Assembly: GCA_016286835.1 (NCBI GenBank)
Contig: JAEEUD010000149.1
Location: forward strand, 1-5,023
Origin: Pyramidobacter sp.
GTDB lineage: Bacteria; Synergistota; Synergistia; Synergistales; Dethiosulfovibrionaceae
Direction of reading: 5' to 3'
DNA: 5,023 nucleotides
Shown in pieces: positions 1-5,010 of this stretch; the first letter of the stretch is position 1, and every line of letters begins with the position of its first letter. The notes beneath the pieces are model-generated. The model was not told the DNA's origin, made no database searches, and saw only the letters and a program-made list of their open reading frames with translations. The position numbers and the translations under genes are program-made.

Positions 1-730
1 CCTTGATGGCGCCGATCCCGACCACGGTGGGATGCAGGGCGTTGGTCTCCTGCGGCACGATGGACGTGAGCGCCTGAACGAGCGCCGCCGCGCAGAGCAT
101 GGGATTGACGGAAACATGAGGACGCGCACCGTGGCCGCCCTTGCCGTGAATGACGATGTCCCACGTGTCGGCGGAGGCCATGAAGGGGCCTTTCTTCCAG
201 CCGATCTTGCCGGCGGGCATCTGGCTCTGCACGTGCTCACCGATGATCGCGTCGACACCTTCGAGCGCGCCGTCAGCGACGACCGCGGGAGCGCCACTGC
301 CGGGGCCGGCCTCTTCGGCAGGCTGATAGAGCAATCTCACGGTGCCGCACAGTTCGTCCTGATGCTCCTTCAGCACCTGGGCCACGCCGGTGAGAACGGC
401 GGTGTGTGCGTCGTGACCGCAGGCGTGCATGACTCCGTCGCACTGCGAGCAGAAAGGCAGATCCTTGTTCTCGGTGACGGGCAGGGCGTCGATGTCGGCG
501 CGGACCATCAGCACAGGGCCGGGCTTAGCTCCCTTGACCTCGGCGATGAGGCCGCACTGCGTGCCCTTAAAGCCCTTCTTGATGACGGGCACGCCCAACT
601 CGGCCAGCTTGGCGGCAACTTTTTTCGTCGTTTCCACTTCCTGCCAGGGCAGTTCGGGATGAAGGTGCAGTTCGTGGCGAAGTTCGGTCGCCATTTCAGT
701 AGCGCGCTTGACGCTGTCGTTCATATCCAT
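1..730 (-). CDS. M20D-family amidohydrolase (aminoacylase/carboxypeptidase type), C-terminus beyond window
   Basis: Metal-dependent hydrolase of the M20D group (hippurate hydrolase, N-acyl-amino-acid and IAA-amino-acid hydrolase relatives), which cleave amide bonds of acylated amino acids or short peptides, normally in the cytoplasm. 243 codons are present; the family usually has about 380-400, so the end of the catalytic domain is missing. Visible motifs: ELHLHPEL near residues 20-27, RADIDALPV at 77-85, MHACGHDAHT at 101-110 (metal ligands Cys104 and His106 by family analogy), QPAEEAGPGSG at 136-146 (Glu139 general base, Glu140 ligand), EHV at 165-167 (His166 ligand), then GKGGHGARPH at 196-205 opening the dimerisation domain. 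No signal peptide. The start at 730 is chosen because AAAGGAG (746-740) lies 9 nt upstream; the Met two codons later would be 15 nt away. It is the last visible gene of a leftward group with the phosphatase and permease. Family call is firm; exact substrate is unknown. Confidence 0.93.
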   Translation of the reverse strand, partial: MDMNDSVKRATEMATELRHELHLHPELPWQEVETTKKVAAKLAELGVPVIKKGFKGTQCGLIAEVKGAKPGPVLMVRADIDALPVTENKDLPFCSQCDGVMHACGHDAHTAVLTGVAQVLKEHQDELCGTVRLLYQPAEEAGPGSGAPAVVADGALEGVDAIIGEHVQSQMPAGKIGWKKGPFMASADTWDIVIHGKGGHGARPHVSVNPMLCAAALVQALTSIVPQETNALHPTVVGIGAIK

Positions 731-764
731 TTCGAAAAACTCCTTTTACTGTAATAATCGTCTC

Positions 765-783
765 CAGCCGGGCAGGCCGGCTG
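765..783 (-). other. GC-rich hairpin in the phosphatase-amidohydrolase gap
   Basis: CAGCCGG (765-771) and CCGGCTG (777-783) form a perfect 7-bp stem with a 5-nt loop in the 109-bp gap between the metallophosphatase stop and the amidohydrolase start. No run of U follows on either strand, so it is not a convincing intrinsic terminator. It could weaken read-through into the M20 gene, protect an mRNA end, or be chance in GC-rich DNA. The rest of the gap holds only the M20 ribosome binding site. Confidence 0.4.
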
Positions 784-839
784 CTTCAAAACGCGGACCG
801 CCGCAGTGTTATAACGATGGACCACGCCCGAACAGGCGT

Positions 840-1655
840 TCACTGCCGGTCCGTATCGCTCTGCCAGAACTCGCCTGTCAGCACGTTCACGCACGAGCTG
901 AAGCCCTTTTCGCGCCGGCAGTTCGTGTCGACCATGAGGATGTTTCGTCCCTCGACTTTGACAGGGACCGTGTTTTTTTTGCCAAATTCGGCCTGAACAG
1001 GACGGTGACCGATCACCACGAACGATTCGCCGGCGTATTTCCGGCAGAACCTCTTGTCGAACATCAGATCGTATTCGTTCTGCTGATCGAGGGGCACGCC
1101 GTCCTTGATGCCGGCGTGGCTGAAGACGAGCGTCCTGCCGCCGGCCTGCAGTTCCTGATCAAACTTCAGGTTTGAGAAGAAGTCGCGGACCTTTCGGATC
1201 AGCCCGGGATCGTTTGCTGCTTTGAGCTCCTGGACAAGATGCCACTTCGGGGCGTTTTTCAGATTGCCCTGTTCGTCAATGCAGTCCTGCAGGAACTTCC
1301 GCTCCCAGTTGCCGCTGAGAAGGATGAAGTTCTCCTTCCGGCTTTGCTCCATCAGCCACAACACGGTTTTCAGGTCCTCGCCGGCCTTGTACCCTTCGAT
1401 GTAATCGCCGAGGAAGATCACCAGATCGTCGTCGTTCACGCCGACTTTTTCGTACATCGACATAAAGCGCGAGAACTGGCCGTGGATATCACCGATTGCC
1501 AGCAGGCGGCTGTATTTCTTCCCGCCGAATTCGACAGAATCTCCGAACGACGGCCAGCCGGCAACGCGCTGTTCCTGCGCCGCACAGCCGTGTGCCAGCA
1601 GCAACACACAGATCAGGAGCAGAAAGATTTTTTTCACTGCCGAACGCACCCCCAT
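840..1655 (-). CDS. Exported calcineurin-like (PPP-type) metallophosphatase with altered catalytic dyad
   Basis: 271-residue member of the metallophosphoesterase superfamily, closest in motif layout to bacterial PPP-type phosphatases. Residues 1-26 form a signal peptide: basic start (RSAVKK), hydrophobic core at 10-21, then AHGC at 21-24. The latter could be a lipobox with an atypical -2 residue; cleavage after Ala25 or Ala26 is the alternative. The product should act outside the membrane. Motifs in order: GDIHGQ (55-60), GDYIEG (83-88), GNWE (115-118), SHAGI (179-183), GHRP (216-219). All six expected metal ligands are present (Asp56, His58, Asp84, Asn116, His180, His217). The usual GDxVDRG and GNHE motifs read GDYIEGY and GNWE, so the Asp/His catalytic pair and the phosphate-binding Arg are replaced. 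AGGAGG (1673-1668) lies 12 nt before the ATG, rather far but the only strong site. It starts 38 bp after the permease stop, with no clear terminator between, so co-transcription is likely. Substrate unknown. Confidence 0.88.
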   Translation of the reverse strand: MGVRSAVKKIFLLLICVLLLAHGCAAQEQRVAGWPSFGDSVEFGGKKYSRLLAIGDIHGQFSRFMSMYEKVGVNDDDLVIFLGDYIEGYKAGEDLKTVLWLMEQSRKENFILLSGNWERKFLQDCIDEQGNLKNAPKWHLVQELKAANDPGLIRKVRDFFSNLKFDQELQAGGRTLVFSHAGIKDGVPLDQQNEYDLMFDKRFCRKYAGESFVVIGHRPVQAEFGKKNTVPVKVEGRNILMVDTNCRREKGFSSCVNVLTGEFWQSDTDRQ

Positions 1656-1693
1656 CGTACCGCAGGTCCTCCTGTCATGTCAGTCTTCAACGA

Positions 1694-2860
1694 TCAGAAG
1701 AACTTAACGAGGAATCCAGCCAGGAACACGGAAGCGATCGTCACGGTGGTGAAGCCGGCGATGAGCATCTTGGGCAGGATGTGCGACAGCACGAAGTCGC
1801 GCTCCTCTTCCGTCTCACCCAGCTGATTGGCGATCTCCTCGGAGATGATGAGCGTGCCCGGGAAGCCGATCATGCACGTGGCGCTCAACGCGGCCGACAG
1901 GCACCAGCTGTACTTGAAGACCTTGCTCAGCACGACCGAGGCGATCATGATGCCGACGATCGTCGCGGCAAAGACGATGAACAGGGGACCGAGCAGGTCG
2001 AGCACCATCTGCGGCGTCGCGTCCCTAAGGCGGACGAAGATGGGGATCATGATGACGAACATGACCATACCGTTGGCGTTGCCGAGCTGAAGCACGTTCG
2101 TCTCAAGGAAGCCGAGCTCGTGGAAGATGATCGACATGAACAGCGCCATCACGAACGGATGCACGGCGTTGTTGAGCAGTCCTGCCGCCTTGATGCTGAT
2201 CCAGCTGACGATCAGGGCCTTGCAGAGGTAGATCCAGGGATTCTGCCAGCGCTTGGGCATCGGCGGGATGAGACGCTTTTTCACGGTCGTGCCGGCACCT
2301 TTCACGCTCTCGCTGCGCTCACCGGCAGCGAAACGGGCCTTGAGCTTCTTGCCCTCGTGGAGCAGGCAGTTGGAAGCCAGCGGGATGCCGAAGAAGCCCT
2401 GCACCGTCAGCAGCATGATGACGAACACGCCGATCTCCGTCAGCCCCTTGGCCTTGGCCGCTTCGGTCATGATCAGACCGGCGACGACGCCGCCGGAAAC
2501 GGGACCGGTGGCAGCCACGGCGAAATCCCAGCTGATGAACGGAGCCGCGATCAGCAGGATCGCGCCGGCGCCGGCGCACATGCCGAGGAACGAGACGCAG
2601 ACCGTTTTCCATTCTTCCTTCAGTTTATCCGCGTCCATCATGCTGCCCATCTGCACCATCAGCAGCGTGATGAAGGTCATCGTAGCGGGCATCAGCTTGG
2701 TATCGTCAAAGATCGTCCGGGGCAGACCGTTCCAGAACAAGACGAGGAAAATGCACGAGCAGATGAACATCATCGACACGCGGGCGCGCGTCTTCATCGA
2801 AATGATGTTCGCCGCCGCGAAAACAAGACCGAGAACTGTCAAAGCACTGAGCTGATCCAT
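1694..2860 (-). CDS. Multi-pass inner-membrane permease, GltS-like ion-transporter type, substrate unknown
   Basis: 388-residue integral membrane protein with about ten or more hydrophobic segments. Clear ones lie near residues 4-21, 28-43, 56-75, 86-106 and 142-161; a charged cytoplasmic-looking loop follows (about 165-215, with KKLKAR and KKRLIPPMPKRW), then a second membrane half. The segment TGPVSGGVVAGLIMTEAAKAKG (118-139) is glycine-rich, followed by a conserved-looking acidic residue, and recalls the re-entrant regions of sodium/glutamate (GltS) and related secondary carriers. A second glycine/proline signature, CMIGFPGTLIISEE, sits near the C-terminus, consistent with an inverted-repeat carrier fold. 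I recall similar unnamed permeases next to M20 peptidases in anaerobes, but cannot confirm a family name. The start at 2860 is chosen over the ATG at 2884 because AGGGGGTGG lies 8 nt upstream, and the longer form would begin inside the insertion sequence end. First gene of the leftward group; an IS has inserted directly upstream of its ribosome binding site. Confidence 0.82.
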   Translation of the reverse strand: MDQLSALTVLGLVFAAANIISMKTRARVSMMFICSCIFLVLFWNGLPRTIFDDTKLMPATMTFITLLMVQMGSMMDADKLKEEWKTVCVSFLGMCAGAGAILLIAAPFISWDFAVAATGPVSGGVVAGLIMTEAAKAKGLTEIGVFVIMLLTVQGFFGIPLASNCLLHEGKKLKARFAAGERSESVKGAGTTVKKRLIPPMPKRWQNPWIYLCKALIVSWISIKAAGLLNNAVHPFVMALFMSIIFHELGFLETNVLQLGNANGMVMFVIMIPIFVRLRDATPQMVLDLLGPLFIVFAATIVGIMIASVVLSKVFKYSWCLSAALSATCMIGFPGTLIISEEIANQLGETEEERDFVLSHILPKMLIAGFTTVTIASVFLAGFLVKFF

Positions 2861-2868
2861 AATAACAT

Positions 2869-2877
2869 CCACCCCCT
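2869..2877 (-). promoter_or_regulatory. Ribosome binding site of the permease
   Basis: On the minus strand the bases read AGGGGGTGG, close to the AGGAGGTG anti-16S complement, followed by 8 nt to the ATG at 2860. This decides the start. It is also the last permease-side sequence before the insertion sequence, whose inferred tip is at about 2879. Confidence 0.75.
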
Positions 2878-2878
2878 G

Positions 2879-2896
2879 TGTCATAATAGATGTCGC
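2879..2896 (+). repeat. Left terminal inverted repeat of the IS3 element
   Basis: TGTCATAATAGATGTCGC pairs with the right end read in reverse. AGATGTCGC is identical at both ends and TGTCA is identical, while the four bases between them (TAAT) differ from the right end (ACCGA) and are one shorter. A-rich, partly matching sequence continues inward. The outer limit is inferred. Confidence 0.65.
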
Positions 2897-2939
2897 GAAA
2901 GAAAGAAAATTCTAAACCACAAAAGGAGATCCGCGACAT
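2890..2939 (+). promoter_or_regulatory. Possible anti-read-through hairpin covering the transposase start codon
   Basis: ATGTCGCG (2890-2897), part of the left terminal repeat, is the exact reverse complement of CGCGACAT (2932-2939), which includes the first two bases of the orfA ATG (2938-2940). A transcript entering from outside could fold this 8-bp stem and hide the start codon, with the Shine-Dalgarno sequence (2921-2928) in the 34-nt loop. A transcript starting inside the element would lack the left arm. Several other IS elements use such hairpins; the role here is inferred. Confidence 0.4.
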
Positions 2940-3432
2940 GAACAGAGGGAATTACAGCCAGGAATTCAAAGAAGCCGTTTTGAAACGGTTACTGCAGCCG
3001 GAAAATGCAAGCATCGTCCAGCTTGCGAAGGAATACCAGATCCACGAAAACACCCTGCGCTACTGGTGCAAGAAAGCCGGGGTGAATATCCCTCGCGAGC
3101 GTAGGGCACGATCAGCATCTGCCGGCTCACGAACGCTTGAAGAGAAGTTCAATATCCTTATCGAAACATCCCTCATGAGCGAACTGGAACTGGGCGAATA
3201 TTGCCGCGCACACGGCATTCACTCTGAGGAACTTGCACAATGGCGGCGCGATTTCGTTACGCCTTCCGTCGCCTCTGCTGAAAACGGGCAGACGCCGCAC
3301 CTGGTCGAAGAGAACCGGCAGCTTCGGCGTGAGCTGAACAGAAAGGAGAAAGCGCTCGCTGAAATGGCCGCGCTGCTTACCCTGTCAAAAAAAGCACAGG
3401 CGATCTGGGGGGAAAAAGAGGACGGAAAGTAG
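2938..3432 (+). CDS. IS3-family transposase OrfA (DNA-binding/regulatory protein)
   Basis: 164-residue product of the first frame. Two helix-turn-helix units are visible. The first, around residues 7-46, has YSQEFKEAV, then SIVQLAKEYQIHENTLRYW. The second, around 66-106, has LEEKFNILIETSLMSELELGEYC, then GIHSEELAQWRRDF. A charged coiled coil (about 121-150; Leu122, Leu129, Leu133, Leu140, Leu147) follows, used in this family for OrfA/OrfAB multimerisation. OrfA binds the element ends and typically modulates transposition. The start is set by AAAAGGAG (2921-2928), 9 nt before the ATG. A longer frame from the ATG at 2890 would begin inside the terminal repeat and has no ribosome binding site. 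The protein shares its first 152 residues with the OrfAB transposase and ends at UAG 3430-3432, inside the frameshift-stimulating stem. Confidence 0.92.
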   Translation: MNRGNYSQEFKEAVLKRLLQPENASIVQLAKEYQIHENTLRYWCKKAGVNIPRERRARSASAGSRTLEEKFNILIETSLMSELELGEYCRAHGIHSEELAQWRRDFVTPSVASAENGQTPHLVEENRQLRRELNRKEKALAEMAALLTLSKKAQAIWGEKEDGK

Positions 3433-3447
3433 CAGCCTCAGATCGCC
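3387..3447 (+). promoter_or_regulatory. Programmed -1 ribosomal frameshift signal (A7 slippery run plus stem-loop)
   Basis: Seven A residues at 3387-3393 are read by OrfA as A AAA AAA G, so both Lys tRNAs can slip back one base and still pair fully. After a 5-nt spacer (3394-3398), GGCGATCTG (3399-3407) pairs perfectly with CAGATCGCC (3439-3447). The stem can grow to 12 bp through G3408-U3438, G3409-C3437 and G3410-C3436, leaving a 25-nt loop that contains the OrfA stop codon. Spacer length and heptamer phasing match known IS3-family and coronavirus-type signals. The orfB frame is blocked by TGA at 3360-3362 just upstream and is open afterwards, which confines the shift to 3363-3432. Confidence 0.85.
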
Positions 3448-4460
3448 AACAAGCCGTCACGCTCATAGAAGAAGCACAGACGCATGGAGCAAGACTTTGC
3501 CGTGCTTGTCAAGCCCTTCACATCAGCGTCCGTACTTTTGAACGCTGGTGCCATAACCCATCGGGTGATCGCAGGAAAGGCGCGCCGCATCCGCACACTC
3601 CATCCAGACTGAGCAAGGAGGAGAAGAAAGCATTTCTCGACACTCTCAACCTACCGCTGTATCGCGACCTTCCTCCTGAAGCGGCCGTTGCGGCCCTGGC
3701 TGACAACGGACTTTACTTTGCTTCTGCTTCCACAGCGTACAGACTGCTGCGTGAGCATAAACTCCTGAAGCGTCGTCCTCGGACGGAACAGACAGCCAAA
3801 CGTCGACCGACGCCACACTGCGCGACCGCACCAAAAGAAGTGTGGAGCTGGGACATCACTTATCTTCCCAGTCCCATCAGGGGCGCATGGTATTACCTGT
3901 ACCTCATCATGGATATCTACAGCCGCAAGATCGTTGGTGCGGAAGTTTACGAAGAAGAAACAGCCCAACACGCCGCGAAACTGATCCAGAGGACGACTCT
4001 GAAAGAACACGCAGTTGGAAAACACATCATCCTGCATTCAGACAATGGGGCACCAATGAAAGGATTTACCATGCAGGCCATGATGACACATTTGGGAATA
4101 GAGAGCTCCTACAGCCGTCCGCATATGAGCGACGACAATGCCTACTCTGAATCCCTATTTCACACCCTCAAGAATATACCTGCCTATCCCGAACGAGGAT
4201 TTATAAGCCTTGAAGATGCCCGCAGATGGACGGCAAAGTTTATCGAATGGTATAACGGCCGGCATTTGCATAGCGCATTGCAGTATTTGACACCCGAACA
4301 GGTCCACAGCGGAAAGGCAGAGGAAGTCCTGCAGCATCGCAGAGAACTTTACCGACGGGCACGGAGGAAACATCCTGAACGCTGGCGTGGCGCGTCAAAA
4401 AAGTGGAAACTGCCTGCCTTCGTTTGGCTCAACGAAAGGCCACCTCATTTACCTGCATAA
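3393..4460 (+). CDS. IS3-family transposase OrfB portion (DDE catalytic domain), expressed as OrfAB fusion
   Basis: Continues OrfA in the -1 frame; the predicted fusion has 507 residues (152 from OrfA plus 355). There is no ATG, TTG or GTG in frame before the GTG at 3840, which lies within the catalytic domain, so frameshifting is the only sensible route to a full product. The fusion contains a helix-turn-helix-like stretch (about 168-202, RQQAVTLIEEA to VRTFERW), an HTH_21-like linker (LSKEEKKAFLDTL to TAYRLLREHKLLKRR), then the rve/DDE integrase core. Catalytic residues are Asp306 (VWSWDITY), Asp369 (LHSDNG) and Glu405 (NAYSESLFHTLK), with 35 residues between the second Asp and the Glu, the classic D(35)E spacing. 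WYNGRHLHSALQYLTPEQ near the end is typical of IS3 OrfB. It performs copy-out/paste-in transposition through a circular intermediate. No internal stop or frameshift, so it looks active. Confidence 0.92.
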   Translation, partial: STGDLGGKRGRKVAASDRQQAVTLIEEAQTHGARLCRACQALHISVRTFERWCHNPSGDRRKGAPHPHTPSRLSKEEKKAFLDTLNLPLYRDLPPEAAVAALADNGLYFASASTAYRLLREHKLLKRRPRTEQTAKRRPTPHCATAPKEVWSWDITYLPSPIRGAWYYLYLIMDIYSRKIVGAEVYEEETAQHAAKLIQRTTLKEHAVGKHIILHSDNGAPMKGFTMQAMMTHLGIESSYSRPHMSDDNAYSESLFHTLKNIPAYPERGFISLEDARRWTAKFIEWYNGRHLHSALQYLTPEQVHSGKAEEVLQHRRELYRRARRKHPERWRGASKKWKLPAFVWLNERPPHLPA

Positions 4461-4495
4461 TTTTGTTCTCAAATTAATATATCTCTCTCGTTTTT

Positions 4496-4514
4496 GCGAC
4501 ATCTTCGGTTGACA
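4496..4514 (-). repeat. Right terminal inverted repeat of the IS3 element
   Basis: Read on the minus strand it is TGTCAACCGAAGATGTCGC; AGATGTCGC and the outer TGTCA match the left end. It lies 35 bp after the orfB stop. The interval 4461-4495 is AT-rich, with no gene and no convincing terminator. Immediately outside, the octamer repeats of the next module begin at 4519. Confidence 0.65.
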
Positions 4515-4518
4515 GATA

Positions 4519-4546
4519 GCGCAAAGGCACGAAGACACAAAGAAAA
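4519..4546 (+). repeat. Tandem octamer array, left arm of an inverted repeat bracketing the GxxExxY gene
   Basis: Three consecutive octamers follow the pattern RCRCRAAG: GCGCAAAG (4519-4526), GCACGAAG (4527-4534) and ACACAAAG (4535-4542), then AAAA. The 13 bases at 4534-4546 (GACACAAAGAAAA) recur exactly in reverse complement at 5011-5023, beyond the gene. I recall similar CGCAAAGRCGCAAAG-type low-complexity runs beside GxxExxY genes in other bacteria; this needs a search. No promoter with good -35 and -10 boxes is visible between here and 4577. Confidence 0.7.
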
Positions 4547-4576
4547 ATAAAGGATAAAGCGTGGAGATGATCTGCA

Positions 4577-4996
4577 ATGATGGCAGCTGGAGAGAAAGAA
4601 TATATAGAGAAACTCTGCGCGCAGATCGTGGACAGCGCTTTTTCGGTACATTCCACGCTCGGCCCGGGATTATTGGAAAATGTGTACGGTCTTTGCCTGG
4701 CGCGGGAGTTGTCGTTGCGTTCGATCCCTTTTAAAAGAGAAGTCATAATGGACGTGGAGTATAAGGGATTCACTTTTAAAAGCGCGTACAGGCTCGATTT
4801 TCTCGTTGACGATCGTGTGATCGTCGAACTCAAAGCCGTGGAAAATCTGCTTCCTGTCCACGAGGCGCAGCTCTTGTCCTATTTACGCCTGACGCGGCTG
4901 CCGATCGGCCTGCTGATAAACTTCAATGTGACCGCGATCAAACAGGGGATCCGCCGGCTTGCAAACTTCAAGTGCTTTCCTCAAAAGAAAAACTGA
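4577..4996 (+). CDS. GxxExxY-family protein, PD-(D/E)XK nuclease-like fold
   Basis: 139-residue protein of the GxxExxY family (TIGR04256/PDDEXK_3), of full length for the family. The name motif is GLLENVY at residues 31-37, after VHSTLGPG. The nuclease-like core follows: Glu34, RLDFLV with Asp74 (72-77), VELK with Glu84 and Lys86 (83-86), then HEAQLLSYL with Gln98 and Tyr102, and GLLINFN at 111-117. This E-D-ExK-QxxxY arrangement fits a RecB/Cas4-like catalytic site, and all residues are intact. The biological role is not established; the family often occurs in several copies per genome, and a DNA or RNA nuclease function is an inference from the fold. No signal peptide or membrane segment. 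The start at 4577 has GGAG (4563-4566) 10 nt upstream; an adjacent second Met at 4580 is possible. It stands alone between inverted repeat arms and next to the IS3 right end, suggesting a mobile or accessory cassette. Confidence 0.9.
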   Translation: MMAAGEKEYIEKLCAQIVDSAFSVHSTLGPGLLENVYGLCLARELSLRSIPFKREVIMDVEYKGFTFKSAYRLDFLVDDRVIVELKAVENLLPVHEAQLLSYLRLTRLPIGLLINFNVTAIKQGIRRLANFKCFPQKKN

Positions 4997-5010
4997 TCCT
5001 TAGTAATTGC

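Larger units (their letters stand above)
2879..4514 (+). mobile_element. IS3-family insertion sequence, apparently complete
   Basis: The unit has two overlapping frames (OrfA, and OrfB in the -1 frame), a frameshift signal between them, an intact DDE domain, and matching inverted ends just outside the genes. The core inverted repeat AGATGTCGC is exact (2888-2896 and complement of 4496-4504). Extending outward, both ends reach TGTCA (2879-2883; complement of 4510-4514) if one base gap is allowed, giving TG...CA termini as usual for this family and a length near 1.64 kb. The conservative boundary is 2888-4504. No 3-4 bp direct repeat is seen at any boundary tried. The interior is visibly less GC-rich than the genes to its left. 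From memory, OrfA ending in LSKKAxAIWG and OrfB with VWSWDITxLPxP match a widespread IS3 subgroup also found in Proteobacteria; the named IS cannot be given without a search. Confidence 0.9.

Noticed and set aside
32..754. Plus-strand open frame (240 codons) at the left edge
   Set aside because: It is antisense to the M20D gene, whose active-site motifs on the minus strand are unmistakable; no recognisable domain or ribosome binding site.
808..813. TATAAC on the minus strand as a -10 box for the M20D gene
   Set aside because: Good single hexamer, but no acceptable -35 is found at 15-18 bp spacing; it remains only a weak possibility.
2890..2937. Upstream ATG at 2890 as the OrfA start
   Set aside because: It lies inside the terminal inverted repeat and has no Shine-Dalgarno, while AAAAGGAG is correctly placed for the ATG at 2938.
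1496..2941. Long plus-strand open frame (481 codons) across the permease gene
   Set aside because: It lies opposite the permease and phosphatase start, is rich in His, Asp, Arg and Glu as expected from the complement of a GC-biased membrane-protein gene, shows no family motif, and runs across the IS boundary.
3407..3418. G6A5 run as the frameshift site
   Set aside because: In the OrfA phase the codons are GGG GAA AAA GAG, which do not allow tandem re-pairing after a -1 slip; the A7 run at 3387-3393 does and has the correct spacer to the stem.
3840..4460. OrfB as a separate protein starting at GTG 3840
   Set aside because: The start would fall immediately before the first catalytic Asp and remove the N-terminal helix-turn-helix; the frame is open well upstream and joined to OrfA by a frameshift signal.
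4509..4514. TTGACA at the IS right end as an outward promoter for the GxxExxY gene or as half of a circle-junction promoter
   Set aside because: The -35 match is perfect, but the sequence 16-18 bp further is not -10-like either outward (around 4532) or across a circle junction into the left end (around 2893).
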